A stretch of DNA of 53,394 bases from Flavobacteriales bacterium UBA7612 (GTDB lineage Bacteria > Bacteroidota > Bacteroidia > Flavobacteriales > Weeksellaceae). The notes beneath the pieces were generated by a model. The model worked only from the letters and a program-made list of their open reading frames with translations. It was not told where the DNA came from and did not search any database. Position numbers and translations under genes: made by a program. Every line of letters begins with the position of its first letter. The first letter of the stretch is position 1. Shown here one piece after another: positions 24,858 to 34,799 of the stretch. The DNA lies in the NCBI GenBank assembly GCA_002484335.1, contig DLJQ01000008.1, positions 1 through 53,394 on the forward strand. The letters run 5' to 3'.

Positions 24858-25736
24858 ATGAAAGCATATGTTTTTCCTGGGCAAGGAGCTCAATTTACAG
24901 GGATGGGTAGAGACTTGTATGAAAATTCTGCTATAGCAAAAGAATTATTTGACAAAGCAAATGATATTTTAGGTTTTGATATTAAAACAATTATGTTTGA
25001 AGGTTCTGCCGAGGATTTAAAACAGACAAAAGTAACACAGCCAGCAGTTTTTTTACATTCTGTTATTTTAGCTAAATCTTTACCTAATTTTAAACCAGAA
25101 ATGGTTGCAGGGCATTCTTTGGGTGAAATTTCTGCTTTAGTAGCTAATGAAACTTTGGATTTTGAATCAGGATTGAAGTTAGTATATAAAAGAGCTTTAG
25201 CTATGCAATCAGCTTGTGAAGCTAACCCATCTACAATGGCAGCAATTTTAGGTTTAGATGATGATATCGTAGAAAAAACATGTCAAGAAATTGAAGGTGT
25301 TGTTGTAGCTGCAAATTACAATTGTCCAGGACAATTAGTTATTTCTGGAGAAATAGAAGCTGTAAATTTAGCATGTGAAAAATTAAAAGAATTAGGTGCA
25401 AAACGTGCATTAGTATTACCAGTTGGTGGAGCTTTTCACTCTCCATTAATGAAGCCTGCTGAAGAAGAATTAGCAAAAGCTATTGAAGAAACTACTTTTA
25501 ACTCTCCAATTTGTCCAGTTTATCAAAATGTAACAACAGTTGCTGTTACTGATCCTACTGAAATTAAAAAGAATTTAATAATGCAATTAACAGCTCCTGT
25601 AAAGTGGACTCAATCTGTACAAAATATGATTGCAGATGGAGCTACAGAATTTATTGAAGTTGGTCCTGGTAAAACTTTACAAGGATTAATTAAAAAGATT
25701 AATAAAGAAGCTGAGGTGTCTTCAGCAGCAATATAA
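24858..25736 (+). CDS. fabD: Malonyl-CoA:ACP transacylase
   Basis: It loads malonyl onto acyl carrier protein for fatty-acid synthesis. From ATG 24858 it is 292 aa, starting MKAYVFPGQGAQFTGMG as expected. The catalytic serine is in GHSLGE (Ser87). The catalytic His is in GAFHSPLM (His193), followed by the conserved QNVTTVAV and EVGPGKTLQGL. It is 2 bp from the GHMP kinase and surely cotranscribed with it. Confidence 0.97.
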   Translation: MKAYVFPGQGAQFTGMGRDLYENSAIAKELFDKANDILGFDIKTIMFEGSAEDLKQTKVTQPAVFLHSVILAKSLPNFKPEMVAGHSLGEISALVANETLDFESGLKLVYKRALAMQSACEANPSTMAAILGLDDDIVEKTCQEIEGVVVAANYNCPGQLVISGEIEAVNLACEKLKELGAKRALVLPVGGAFHSPLMKPAEEELAKAIEETTFNSPICPVYQNVTTVAVTDPTEIKKNLIMQLTAPVKWTQSVQNMIADGATEFIEVGPGKTLQGLIKKINKEAEVSSAAI

Positions 25737-25738
25737 TA

Positions 25739-26644
25739 ATGAAAAAGTTCCGTTCTAATGGAAAATTATTCCTTATAGGGGAATATATTGTAATGGATGG
25801 AGCAAAAGCATTTGCGTTGCCCACTAAATTTGGGCAATGTCTTTTTGTTGAGCAAAATCCTATTGAAAATAATAAATTAAAATGGGTTGCTAAAAAATAT
25901 GATGATTCATTATGGTTTGAAGCTAACTTTGAATTAAATTCTTTAAAAATTATTGATTCTTCAAATTATAAACTTGCTAAATCTTTGCAAAATATTTTAA
26001 TTCAAGCTAAAATTTTAAATTCAGATTTTTTTCAATCAAATATTAGTTATTCTTGTTCAACAAAATTAGATTATCCTCAAGAATGGGGATTGGGTAGTAG
26101 TTCAACATTGATTGATTTGATTAGTCAATTTGTAAATATTAACCCATTTAATTTAAATAAACTTACATTTAATACAAGTGGTTATGATATTGCTTGTGCT
26201 AGTAATTCTCAACCTATAATATTTACAAATAGTCCTTTAAATATCGAGAAGATAAATATTAATTGGAATTTTATTGATGATTTATTTTTTGTTTATTTGA
26301 ATCAAAAGCAAGATACACAGGCAGTTGTTGGGGATCATTATAAAAATAAAGCAAAAGATTTTAAAATGATTAGTTATTTGTCTGATTTAGTCGAAGAAAT
26401 AATTACTGTTGATAATTTACCTAGCTTCGAGTTGATTATGGATGAATATCAACAAATTTTATCTAAATTTATGAAACAACCTAAAGTAAAAGATCTATAT
26501 TTTTCCGATTATAAAGGTTGTGTAAAAAGCTTAGGAGCTTGGGGAGGGGATTTTGTTTTAGTTACAAAAAGAGAAGGTTTTGAGGAGTATTTTAGAAATA
26601 AAGGATATGATATTATTATTCCATTTAAAGAGATGATTTTATAA
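25739..26644 (+). CDS. GYDIA family GHMP kinase (mevalonate-kinase-like)
   Basis: It is 301 aa. The N-terminus FRSNGKLFLIGEYIVMDGAKA is typical of mevalonate and phosphomevalonate kinases. The ATP-binding loop appears as EWGLGSSSTLI near 118-128. The tag motif SGYDIACASN names the family seen in Flavobacteriia. The C-terminal LGAWGGDFVLV motif is the usual GHMP motif 3. A role in the mevalonate route to isoprenoids is likely, since Flavobacteriia generally use that route, but the exact substrate is not shown by sequence. It ends at a strong terminator. Confidence 0.88.
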   Translation: MKKFRSNGKLFLIGEYIVMDGAKAFALPTKFGQCLFVEQNPIENNKLKWVAKKYDDSLWFEANFELNSLKIIDSSNYKLAKSLQNILIQAKILNSDFFQSNISYSCSTKLDYPQEWGLGSSSTLIDLISQFVNINPFNLNKLTFNTSGYDIACASNSQPIIFTNSPLNIEKININWNFIDDLFFVYLNQKQDTQAVVGDHYKNKAKDFKMISYLSDLVEEIITVDNLPSFELIMDEYQQILSKFMKQPKVKDLYFSDYKGCVKSLGAWGGDFVLVTKREGFEEYFRNKGYDIIIPFKEMIL

Positions 26645-26645
26645 T

Positions 26646-26677
26646 AAAAAGGATTGTGGTTGACCACAATCCTTTTT
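26646..26677. terminator. Bidirectional terminator between the GHMP kinase and SPOR genes
   Basis: The 15-bp perfect stem AAAAAGGATTGTGGT / ACCACAATCCTTTTT lies between convergent genes. Confidence 0.92.
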
Positions 26678-26679
26678 TA

Positions 26680-27168
26680 TTATTTAGCTTTTCTACATAA
26701 GACTTTGAATGGAATCGAAAAAGCATTATTGTATTTAGATTTCAATTTTCTTATGTCAGATGCTGCGGAATTTTTAGAAGTATAATCACCCACAAGTACT
26801 CTATAGTCAGGTGTAAAATAAGTTACTTGAGCAGATAACTCAGGATGAATAGAATTAAATTCTTCTTTTACTTTATTGGCTTCATTTCTATTTTTAGAAT
26901 AATAGATCTGAATTTTGTAGCCGTTTATTTGTGCATTGCCATAACATGGATCATTTGCTCTACCTGTATTTCTTTTCTCTGTAATTGATTTTGTAGGTGT
27001 GTTATACGTGCAGGTTGAATCTTCTCTAGTTTTTAATACATTGTAAATACTAGAATCAATTTCCATGTTTAATGTTCCATTATTAATAATTTTTACAGTG
27101 TCTATTTTTTCTTGAGCAAAAATTGATATTGAAAACAAGGTAAAAAATATTATGATATAACTTTTCAT
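26680..27168 (-). CDS. Secreted SPOR domain protein
   Basis: It is 162 aa with a signal peptide ending at IFAQ (residue 19). Residues about 84-160 look like a SPOR domain (GYKIQIYYSKNRNEANKVKEEF, quoted as GYKIQIYYSKNRNEA, then YRVLVGDYTSKNSAASDIRKL), which binds denuded peptidoglycan glycans at division sites. Two cysteines (TCTY and DPCYG) in the linker may form a disulfide. It has its own -7 box, divergent from the Act operon. Confidence 0.86.
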   Translation of the reverse strand: MKSYIIIFFTLFSISIFAQEKIDTVKIINNGTLNMEIDSSIYNVLKTREDSTCTYNTPTKSITEKRNTGRANDPCYGNAQINGYKIQIYYSKNRNEANKVKEEFNSIHPELSAQVTYFTPDYRVLVGDYTSKNSAASDIRKLKSKYNNAFSIPFKVLCRKAK

Positions 27169-27185
27169 AGATAAATTAATTTTTA

Positions 27186-27193
27186 CAAATATA
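27186..27193 (-). promoter_or_regulatory. -7 box TATATTTG of the SPOR gene
   Basis: It is an exact consensus match on the minus strand, 17 bp before the ATG at 27168. The rest of the 353-bp gap up to actA is AT-rich with the act promoter at its end; nothing else was recognised in it. Confidence 0.6.
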
Positions 27194-27447
27194 CTTCTAA
27201 CAATTAAGTAAATTAAAAATATATTGTTGATTATTTATTTTAATGGTTATTTTTTTTAGAAGTAAAACATAAAATCAAATTAAACAATAAGTTAATTTCT
27301 ATTATATTTTTTTTTTAACGATCAAAACAGGTATTTTTTTATACTAGTGACGTCTTGTTTTTTAACGTTTAATTTAGAAACATTTTAAATTAACTAGAAT
27401 GACAAAGTTCAGTAGGTAATATTTATGATTTTATTAAGTATTGACCC

Positions 27448-27455
27448 TATTTTTG
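27448..27455 (+). promoter_or_regulatory. -7 box TATTTTTG of the act operon
   Basis: It is an exact consensus match 66 bp before the actA ATG. No clear -33 TTTG is present at the usual distance, so additional activation is possible. Confidence 0.55.
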
Positions 27456-27521
27456 CTTTTAGTTAAGTGTTCAAATAAAAACTAATTAAAAGAAACAACG
27501 AACTGAGATTATTTTAAGTAA

Positions 27522-28940
27522 ATGAAGGCAAGATTTCTAAAAAGAATACGTTTATGGAGCTGCGCGATAATAATGTCGACGTTCTCCTTAGCGAATGCCC
27601 AAGATGCAGGTAAAGGTTACGAATTATTCGAAGCCAACTGTACTACTTGTCACCAGATTGATGGTAAGTTAATAGGGCCAGAGTTACGTAACATTGAGAA
27701 GCGTGTAAAAGACGAAGCTGGACTGGGAAAAGAATGGTTACATTCTTGGATTAAGGACAATAAGGCTTTACGTGCATCAGGGGATGCGTATGCAAACAAA
27801 ATTTATGCTGAGTACAATAACACAGAGATGTTAGCCTTTCCAGGGTTATCAGAGGGTGATATTGATAATATCTTAGCTTATACAGCTGATCCAGATGGAG
27901 GTCAAAAAGCATTTGAAGAAGCAAAAGCTGCTAAGAAAAAAGAAGCTGCTGCGGCAAAAGCTGCTCAAGCTGGTCAAGGCGGAGGAGCTAATTCAGGTGT
28001 TATTGCTGTTGGATTTGTAGTTTTAGCTGCATTATTATTGTGGATTTTAGTTCGCGTTAATGCATTAGTTAAAGCAACTGCAACAGATGATTTAAATCCA
28101 GATACAGAGAAAGTAGCTTTTTCTTTATCAAAAACTTTCGAAAAATACAAAAAAGTAGGAGGTGTTGTTATAGCTGTTTTAGCATTTTTGGCATTGTATA
28201 ATATCTATTGGGGATTAATGGGAATTGGTGTTGATAAAGGTTACGAGCCTCAACAACCGATTTATTTTTCTCATAAAGTACACGCAGGTGTTCAAGGTAT
28301 AGATTGTCAATACTGTCATAGTTCTGCAAAATATGGTAAAGTTTCAGGTATTCCTTCTCCAAATGTATGTATGAACTGTCATAAAACAATCAAAGAATAC
28401 AAAGGAGATTATTTTGAAGAAGATTTAGTTACTTCAGGTAAATTCGCTGATGAGGATGCTGTTAAAAACTTCTATACAGGAGAAATACAAAAGATGTACA
28501 AAGCTATTGGTTGGAATAAGGAAACTAATAAATTTGATGGGCCACAAAAACCTATCGAATGGGTTCGTATTCACAATATGCCAGATTTCGTATTCTTTAG
28601 CCATGCTCAACACGTTGTTGCGGGAGAACATGCAATTAAAAAAGCAATTAAGGAAGGTACAATTCCAAATGCGAAGGAGTTAAATATTGGATCAGGAGAT
28701 CAAGTTTGTTTCGCTTGTCATGGACGAGTAGATGAAATGAATGAGGTTAAAATGGCAAATGACTTCACAATGGGATGGTGTATAGAGTGTCACAGAACTA
28801 CAGAAGTAGATATGGACAACGAGTATAACAAAGAATATTACGCAGAATTACACGAAAAACTTAAAAAACAGTACGGTGACGCAACTAAAATTACAGTTTC
28901 GGCTATCGGTGGTTTAGAGTGTGGTAAATGTCATTATTAA
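27522..28940 (+). CDS. actA: Alternative complex III multihaem subunit ActA
   Basis: ActA carries electrons from the Fe-S subunit ActB towards the terminal oxidase on the periplasmic side. The 472 aa have a signal peptide (residues 1-26), then a mono-haem cytochrome c domain with CTTCH at 40-44, an Ala/Lys linker, two hydrophobic helices (about 162-185 and 207-230), and a C-terminal domain with five CxxCH sites (CQYCH, CMNCH, CFACH, CIECH, CGKCH). Six haem sites in total exceed the five I associate with the classic ActA, because of the N-terminal cytochrome domain. It is first in the operon, 22 bp before actB. Confidence 0.93.
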   Translation: MKARFLKRIRLWSCAIIMSTFSLANAQDAGKGYELFEANCTTCHQIDGKLIGPELRNIEKRVKDEAGLGKEWLHSWIKDNKALRASGDAYANKIYAEYNNTEMLAFPGLSEGDIDNILAYTADPDGGQKAFEEAKAAKKKEAAAAKAAQAGQGGGANSGVIAVGFVVLAALLLWILVRVNALVKATATDDLNPDTEKVAFSLSKTFEKYKKVGGVVIAVLAFLALYNIYWGLMGIGVDKGYEPQQPIYFSHKVHAGVQGIDCQYCHSSAKYGKVSGIPSPNVCMNCHKTIKEYKGDYFEEDLVTSGKFADEDAVKNFYTGEIQKMYKAIGWNKETNKFDGPQKPIEWVRIHNMPDFVFFSHAQHVVAGEHAIKKAIKEGTIPNAKELNIGSGDQVCFACHGRVDEMNEVKMANDFTMGWCIECHRTTEVDMDNEYNKEYYAELHEKLKKQYGDATKITVSAIGGLECGKCHY

Positions 28941-28962
28941 TATAAAAAAGAGAGGAGTATAA

Positions 28963-31900
28963 ATGGCTTCGAAGAAAAATTACTGGAAAAGTTTTGAGGA
29001 GTTAACTGACAATACATTAAATGAAAAGTTAACTACCAACGAATTTGCAGAAGAAATTCCTGTAGATAATTTCTTAGGGAATGATAACGCCATGGAGAAT
29101 AGTCAAACTTCACGACGTGACTTTTTGAAGATTTTAGGGTTCAGTACAGCCGCTGTTACATTAGCAGCCTGTGAAGCTCCAATCGTAAAATCTGTTCCTT
29201 ATGTAGTTAAACCAGATAACATTATGCCTGGTGTACCTACTTATTATGCATCTACTGTTTTTGATGGTTACGATTACGCTAATGTTTTAGTAAGAACAAG
29301 AGAGGGTCGTCCTATTAGAATTGATGCAAATAAAGGAGCTAAATATTTTGGATCTACAAATGCTAGAGTTCAAGCATCTGTATTATCTTTATATGATTCA
29401 GATAAAATAAAGACACCATTAAGTAATGGTGGTGATAATTTTAAAGCAACTTCTTGGAAAGAAATAGATGCACGTGTTTCTAAAGCATTAACATCTGTAG
29501 GAAGTAAAAAAGTAGTTATTTTAACTCCTTCTTTACCTTCTCCTACAACTAAAAAGTTGATTGCTGATTTTGCAGCAAAATATCCTACAACTCAACATGT
29601 AGTATATGATGCAGTATCATCTTCTAATGCTTTAGATGCAGCTCAAGAAGTTTATGGAAAAAGAGAGTTACCTTTCTATGACCTTAAAAATTCTGAATTA
29701 GTTGTTTCTTTTAATGCAGATTTCTTAGGAGATTTTAACGGAGGTGGAATGGAAGGTGATTACGGAGTTGTTCGTAAACCAGGTCCAAACATGTTACGTC
29801 ATATCCAAGTTGAATCTGTTTTATCTTTAACTGGTGCAAATGCTGATACTCGTTTTCCTTTAAAACCAACTGATACTGAAAAAGTATTAGCTGAAGTTTA
29901 TAGTGGATTAACAGGAGGTTCGGTTTCTTCAAAAGAAGCTAAATCTATTGTTGCAGAATTAAAAGTTAAAGGTTCTAAAGCTGTAGTTATGGCTGATGGT
30001 TCAAAAGAAGCTATCGCAATTTCTTATGCAATTAACCAAATTTTAGGTTCTGCTGCAATTACAGGAAAAGCTGTATTACTTAAAGAATCAAATGATACTA
30101 CATTCAAACAATTTGTTACTGAAGCAAAAGCTGGACAAGTTGGTGTATTATTAAACTTCCAAACAAATCCAATTTATAATGCTAAAAACTCAAAAGAGAT
30201 TGAAGCTGCATTTAAAAATATTGGATTAAAAGTTGGTTTAGTAGAAAAATTAGATGAAACTGCTTCTGTAATGGATGTTATTGCTCCTGTTACTCATGCA
30301 TTAGAATCTTGGAATGATTTCAACCCATTAACTGGTGTTTACTCATTACAACAACCAACTATTCCTCGCATTTTTGATTCTCGTCAATTTCAAGATTCAT
30401 TAATAGCTTGGTTAACTGGTCAAACTAAAGTTGTTGAGGTAGAAGATCCAAATGATCCAATTATGGTTATGGCTACGTCTGCTACAAGACAAAAAGTTTC
30501 TCCATTTTATCTTTATGTTAAGCAAAACTGGGAAGCAACTGTTTTACCTAAATTAGGTGTAGATTTTAACAAAGCATTATATAATGGTTATAATGAATCT
30601 TCAGAAAATAGTTCTTTCACTGCTAATACTGGAGTTGTTTCTACTGCTGTATCAAAATTAGCTTCTGCTAAAGCTACAGAATGGGAAATTCAATTCTATT
30701 CTAAATCTGGTTTAGGAGATGGTACACAAGCTAATAACCCTTGGTTACAAGAGTTACCAGATCCAATTTCTAGAAACTCATGGGATAACTATTTAACGGT
30801 TAATCCTAATGATGCTGAGAAATTAGGTATCCAAATCCAAGATAACTACAATGTACACAATGGAAGAATGCAATTTGATGGTGAGTTTGTAAACTTAACT
30901 GTTAATGGTGTTGCATTGGAAAATGTTCCTGTATTTATTCAACCAGGTCAAGCTATTGGTACTGTAGGTTTAGCATTTGGTTATGGTCGTACAAAAGCTG
31001 GTAAAGTTGCTAATAATGTAGGTGTTAATGCATTTACTTTATATGATGGTAATGTTGGTGCTTCTAATGTTAAGATTGAAAAATCTTCTCGTACAGATAA
31101 GCACGAATTTGCAAATATGCAACAACAACCTACTTTGATGGGACGTTATGAAATTGCTAGAGAAGTTTCATTAGGTGATTTTATTAATAAAGATAAAGAA
31201 CAATGGAATCCAGGATCTAATTTACCTACTTGGAGAGGAGATTCTCCTTCTGATGAAGTAGATTTATGGGCCAGTTTTGATCGTACAACAGGTCCTCATT
31301 TCAATTTAACAATTGATATGAACTCTTGTACTGGTTGTGGAGCTTGTGTTATTGCTTGTCAAGCAGAAAATAATACACCTACAGTAGGTAAAGAGCAAAT
31401 GCGTATGTCTAGAGATATGTATTGGTTAAGAATTGACCGTTACTACTCTGATGTAACTTATGCTGATCCTGAAGGAAAATTAACACAAGAAGTAGCTATA
31501 GAATCTGACCCAGATAATGAGCCACAACAATATAAACGTTTAATTAAGCCTCAAGCAGAAAATCCAGATGTGATTTTCCAACCAATGATGTGTCAACACT
31601 GTAACCACGCTCCTTGTGAGACTGTGTGTCCAGTAGGTGCAACATCTCATGGTCGTCAAGGTCAAAACATGATGGCTTATAACCGTTGTGTTGGTACTCG
31701 TTATTGTGCAAATAACTGTCCTTACAAAGTACGTCGTTTCAACTGGTTTAACTGGGCGAATAATGACAAATATGACTTCCACATGAACAATGATTTAGGT
31801 CGTATGGTACTTAATCCAGATGTTGTTGTTCGTACACGAGGAGTAATTGAGAAATGTTCATTCTGTATTCAATCTACTCAAGCAACTATTTTGAAAGCTA

Positions 31901-32124
31901 AAAGAGAAAATAGAGTTGTTAGAGATGATGAATTTATGGATGCTTGTGCTTGTGCTGCAGCTTGTGGAACAGGTGCGATGAAATTTGGTGATATTAATGA
32001 TGAAAAATCTCAAGTAAGACAAGTTTCTAAAGATAAACGTTCTTACGTTTTATTAGAAGAAATAGGTACTAAACCAAATGTTATCTACCAAGTAAAAGTT
32101 AGAAACAGAAAAGAACAAGCTTAA
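28963..32124 (+). CDS. actB: Alternative complex III Fe-S subunit ActB
   Basis: It is 1053 aa, a fusion of a molybdopterin-oxidoreductase-like half (without evident cofactor ligands) and a ferredoxin-like half, on the periplasmic side. An N-terminal twin-arginine motif (SRRDFLKILGF) is followed by LAAC, so it is a Tat-exported lipoprotein; the acidic leader of about 50 residues before the motif is typical. Cysteine motifs in the last 270 residues are CTGCGACVIAC, CQHCNHAPCETVCPVGA, CVGTRYCANNCPYKVRRF and CSFCIQ, plus a CACAAACGTGA. These fit several Fe-S clusters. Confidence 0.96.
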   Translation: MASKKNYWKSFEELTDNTLNEKLTTNEFAEEIPVDNFLGNDNAMENSQTSRRDFLKILGFSTAAVTLAACEAPIVKSVPYVVKPDNIMPGVPTYYASTVFDGYDYANVLVRTREGRPIRIDANKGAKYFGSTNARVQASVLSLYDSDKIKTPLSNGGDNFKATSWKEIDARVSKALTSVGSKKVVILTPSLPSPTTKKLIADFAAKYPTTQHVVYDAVSSSNALDAAQEVYGKRELPFYDLKNSELVVSFNADFLGDFNGGGMEGDYGVVRKPGPNMLRHIQVESVLSLTGANADTRFPLKPTDTEKVLAEVYSGLTGGSVSSKEAKSIVAELKVKGSKAVVMADGSKEAIAISYAINQILGSAAITGKAVLLKESNDTTFKQFVTEAKAGQVGVLLNFQTNPIYNAKNSKEIEAAFKNIGLKVGLVEKLDETASVMDVIAPVTHALESWNDFNPLTGVYSLQQPTIPRIFDSRQFQDSLIAWLTGQTKVVEVEDPNDPIMVMATSATRQKVSPFYLYVKQNWEATVLPKLGVDFNKALYNGYNESSENSSFTANTGVVSTAVSKLASAKATEWEIQFYSKSGLGDGTQANNPWLQELPDPISRNSWDNYLTVNPNDAEKLGIQIQDNYNVHNGRMQFDGEFVNLTVNGVALENVPVFIQPGQAIGTVGLAFGYGRTKAGKVANNVGVNAFTLYDGNVGASNVKIEKSSRTDKHEFANMQQQPTLMGRYEIAREVSLGDFINKDKEQWNPGSNLPTWRGDSPSDEVDLWASFDRTTGPHFNLTIDMNSCTGCGACVIACQAENNTPTVGKEQMRMSRDMYWLRIDRYYSDVTYADPEGKLTQEVAIESDPDNEPQQYKRLIKPQAENPDVIFQPMMCQHCNHAPCETVCPVGATSHGRQGQNMMAYNRCVGTRYCANNCPYKVRRFNWFNWANNDKYDFHMNNDLGRMVLNPDVVVRTRGVIEKCSFCIQSTQATILKAKRENRVVRDDEFMDACACAAACGTGAMKFGDINDEKSQVRQVSKDKRSYVLLEEIGTKPNVIYQVKVRNRKEQA

Positions 32125-32158
32125 TTAAATTAATAAAGAATTAATAAGGTAAACAAAT

Positions 32159-33562
32159 ATGTCACATTACGAATCTCAGGTAAGAGAACCCCTTATTTTA
32201 GGACATAAGACCTACCATGATATCACAGAAGATATTGCTCGTCCTATTGAGACGCCAGCAAGTAAATTGTGGTGGACTTGTTTCAGTATAGCAATGGTAG
32301 CTTTCGTTGTCGGAGTAGGTTGTATTGCTTATACAGTTGGAACAGGTATAGGTGTATGGGGATTAAATAGAACGATTAACTGGGGATGGGATATCACCAA
32401 CTTCGTATGGTGGGTAGGTATCGGTCACGCTGGTACACTTATCTCAGCCGTTTTATTATTATTCCGTCAAAAATGGAGAATGTCTGTAAACCGTTCTGCG
32501 GAAGCAATGACAATCTTCGCCGTTGTACAGGCAGCGTTATTCCCTGTAATTCACATGGGTCGTCCATGGTTAATGTACTGGGTATTCCCAATTCCTAACC
32601 AATTTGGATCATTATGGCCTAACTTTAACTCACCATTATTATGGGATGTATTCGCGATCTCTACTTATTTCTCTGTATCAACTGTTTTCTGGTTGATGGG
32701 ATTAATTCCTGATTTCGCTATGGTACGTGACCGTGCTACAAAACCATTTGCTAAGAAAATCTACGGAATCTTATCTTTTGGATGGGGTGGTGGAGCTAAA
32801 CACTGGCAACGTTTTGAAGAGTTATCTTTAGTATTAGCTGGTTTATGTACACCATTAGTATTCTCTGTACATACAATTGTATCTTTTGACTTTGCTACAT
32901 CTGTAATTAAAGGATGGCATTCAACAGTATATCCTCCATATTTCGTTGCCGGAGCAATTTTCTCTGGTTTCGCAATGGTACAAACTTTATTAAGTGTTAT
33001 GCGTAAAATCTTACATTATGAAGATTATATAACACGTAAACATATCGAGTACATGAACATTGTAATCGTTGTTACTGGTGGTATGGTTGCTGTAGCATAT
33101 TTAACAGAGTTATGGATAGCTTGGTATTCAGGGTCTCGTTTCGAAGATTTTACATACTTCTCTCCAGGAGCTGCAACAGGACCTTATTGGTGGGCTTTCT
33201 GGGCATTAATTATATGTAATGTTTTAGTACCAGGTTTATTATGGATCAAACCAATTAGACGTTCATTCTTTTGGACATTCGTTATCTCGATTGTAGTTAA
33301 CATAGGTATGTGGTTCGAGCGTTTTGATATTATCGTTATCAACTTATCTCGTGATTATTTACCTTCAAGCTGGACAATGTTTATGCCTTCATGGGTAGAC
33401 GTAGGTATCTTCTTAGGTACTATGGGATTCTTTTCTGTGTTATACTTATTGTACGCACGTACATTCCCAGTTATTTCACAATCTGAATTAAAAACTATTT
33501 TGAAATCATCAGGCGAAAGCTATAAAAAACATCATACTGAAGATGAGCATCACGAACACTAA
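32159..33562 (+). CDS. actC: Alternative complex III membrane subunit ActC (NrfD-like)
   Basis: It is a 467-aa polytopic membrane protein of the NrfD family, with about ten hydrophobic segments. It begins MSHYESQVREPLILGHKTYHDITEDI, quoted as SHYESQVREPLILG, the family start. ActC binds quinol and is the electron entry point of the complex. The conserved GRPWLMYW and GIGHAGTLISAVLLL motifs are present. A His-rich tail (KKHHTEDEHHEH) ends the protein. Its last 20 bases overlap actD. Confidence 0.96.
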   Translation: MSHYESQVREPLILGHKTYHDITEDIARPIETPASKLWWTCFSIAMVAFVVGVGCIAYTVGTGIGVWGLNRTINWGWDITNFVWWVGIGHAGTLISAVLLLFRQKWRMSVNRSAEAMTIFAVVQAALFPVIHMGRPWLMYWVFPIPNQFGSLWPNFNSPLLWDVFAISTYFSVSTVFWLMGLIPDFAMVRDRATKPFAKKIYGILSFGWGGGAKHWQRFEELSLVLAGLCTPLVFSVHTIVSFDFATSVIKGWHSTVYPPYFVAGAIFSGFAMVQTLLSVMRKILHYEDYITRKHIEYMNIVIVVTGGMVAVAYLTELWIAWYSGSRFEDFTYFSPGAATGPYWWAFWALIICNVLVPGLLWIKPIRRSFFWTFVISIVVNIGMWFERFDIIVINLSRDYLPSSWTMFMPSWVDVGIFLGTMGFFSVLYLLYARTFPVISQSELKTILKSSGESYKKHHTEDEHHEH

Positions 33563-34109
33563 AATCGTTTATGGTCTTTACGGAGACGATGATGATTTAT
33601 TAAAAGCAGTAAAATCTATTCGTAAACAAGGTATTACAATAGATGAAGTATATACACCTTTCCCTGTACACGGTTTAGATAAAGCTTTAGGTCTTAGAAA
33701 AACACGTATTTCTGATCTAGCATTTTTCTACGGTGCATTTGGTACAACTTTAGCATCTTTAATGACATGGTTTATTATGAATCATGACTGGGCTCAAGAT
33801 ATCGGAGGTAAACCTTCTTTCTCTTGGGGACAAAATATGCCAGCTTTCGTTCCTATTATGTTCGAGTTGACAGTATTTTGTGCTGCTCACTTTATGTCAT
33901 TAACATACTTAGTGCGTAATAAAATGTATCCTGGTGCAAAAGCAAAAAATCCTGATCCTCGTACAACAGATGATAAATTCTTAATTGAAATTAGAACATC
34001 TGATGTTGAAAAAATCAAAAATGTTTTTGTAGAAACTGGTGCTGAAGAAGTTACTGTAAAAGGTGATTTAATAGAATCTAATGTTAACAATTTAGTACAA
34101 GAAGCATAA
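33543..34109 (+). CDS. actD: Alternative complex III subunit ActD (DUF3341)
   Basis: It is 188 aa, a two-helix membrane subunit. The N-terminal soluble part has GLYGDDDDLLKAVKSI and the DUF3341 motif YTPFPVHGLDKALGLRKTRI. Hydrophobic helices span about 60-80 and 98-120. The C-terminal soluble tail includes a possible metal- or haem-free beta motif, IRTSDVEKIKNVFVETGAEEV. The ATG at 33543 lies 20 bp inside actC, and the stop overlaps actE by one base, which implies tight translational coupling. Confidence 0.95.
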   Translation: MSITNTKIVYGLYGDDDDLLKAVKSIRKQGITIDEVYTPFPVHGLDKALGLRKTRISDLAFFYGAFGTTLASLMTWFIMNHDWAQDIGGKPSFSWGQNMPAFVPIMFELTVFCAAHFMSLTYLVRNKMYPGAKAKNPDPRTTDDKFLIEIRTSDVEKIKNVFVETGAEEVTVKGDLIESNVNNLVQEA

Positions 34110-34777
34110 TGAAAAAAATAGCACTACTTATAGGACTAGGAAGTATTATTATAACTTCTTGTTCTGATAAAAAACGTAAGCCAAGTATAGTATATATGCC
34201 AGATATGTACTATGCTACAGCATATGATCCTTACCAAAAAGCAACTTTTGGTTATCCTCATGACGAGGAAAACTCGGAAGTTCCTGTATTTAGTAAAAAT
34301 CATAATATGTCTGCTTTAGAATCTGTAGAAGGTGCAGTATCAAGAACAGATGGTGACATCTTACCTTGGCCTTTTAAAAATAATAATGCAGGTTATGCTG
34401 AAGCTAAAAAAGTAACTTCTGCTCCTTTAAATGCAGCTAATAAAGCTACAGATTTAGAAAGAGGGAAATTATTATTTCACCAAAACTGTGCAGTTTGTCA
34501 TGGTGATGCTGGTGATGGACAAGGTTCTATTGTAAAATCAAAAGCTTTCTCTGGAGTTCCTAACTATAGTGAAAGAGATTTAACAGTTGGTTCTGTTTAT
34601 CATGTAATTATGTACGGTAAAAATGCGATGGGTTCTTATGCCTCTCAAATGACACCTGCAGACCGTTGGAGAGTTGCTGAGTATGTAATGAGTTTAAAAG
34701 GTGGGGATTCTAAAGAGGCTGCTCCTGCAGCATCAGCTGAACCTGCTAAAGAAGCAAGTGAAGAAGCAACTAAATAA
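34109..34777 (+). CDS. actE: Alternative complex III mono-haem lipoprotein ActE
   Basis: It is 222 aa with a lipoprotein signal (lipobox around ITSC, residue 18). One CxxCH, as CAVCHGDAGDGQG near 126-138, with a distal Met in NAMGSYASQM. It accepts electrons from ActA. The C-terminal 20 residues are Ala/Glu/Lys low complexity. It overlaps actD by one base. Confidence 0.95.
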   Translation: MKKIALLIGLGSIIITSCSDKKRKPSIVYMPDMYYATAYDPYQKATFGYPHDEENSEVPVFSKNHNMSALESVEGAVSRTDGDILPWPFKNNNAGYAEAKKVTSAPLNAANKATDLERGKLLFHQNCAVCHGDAGDGQGSIVKSKAFSGVPNYSERDLTVGSVYHVIMYGKNAMGSYASQMTPADRWRVAEYVMSLKGGDSKEAAPAASAEPAKEASEEATK

Positions 34778-34799
34778 ATTATAAAATAAGTTAATTATT

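Noticed and set aside
28168..28683. Several frames of 65-77 codons within actA
   Set aside because: They are shadows of the actA reading frame; actA carries all haem motifs.
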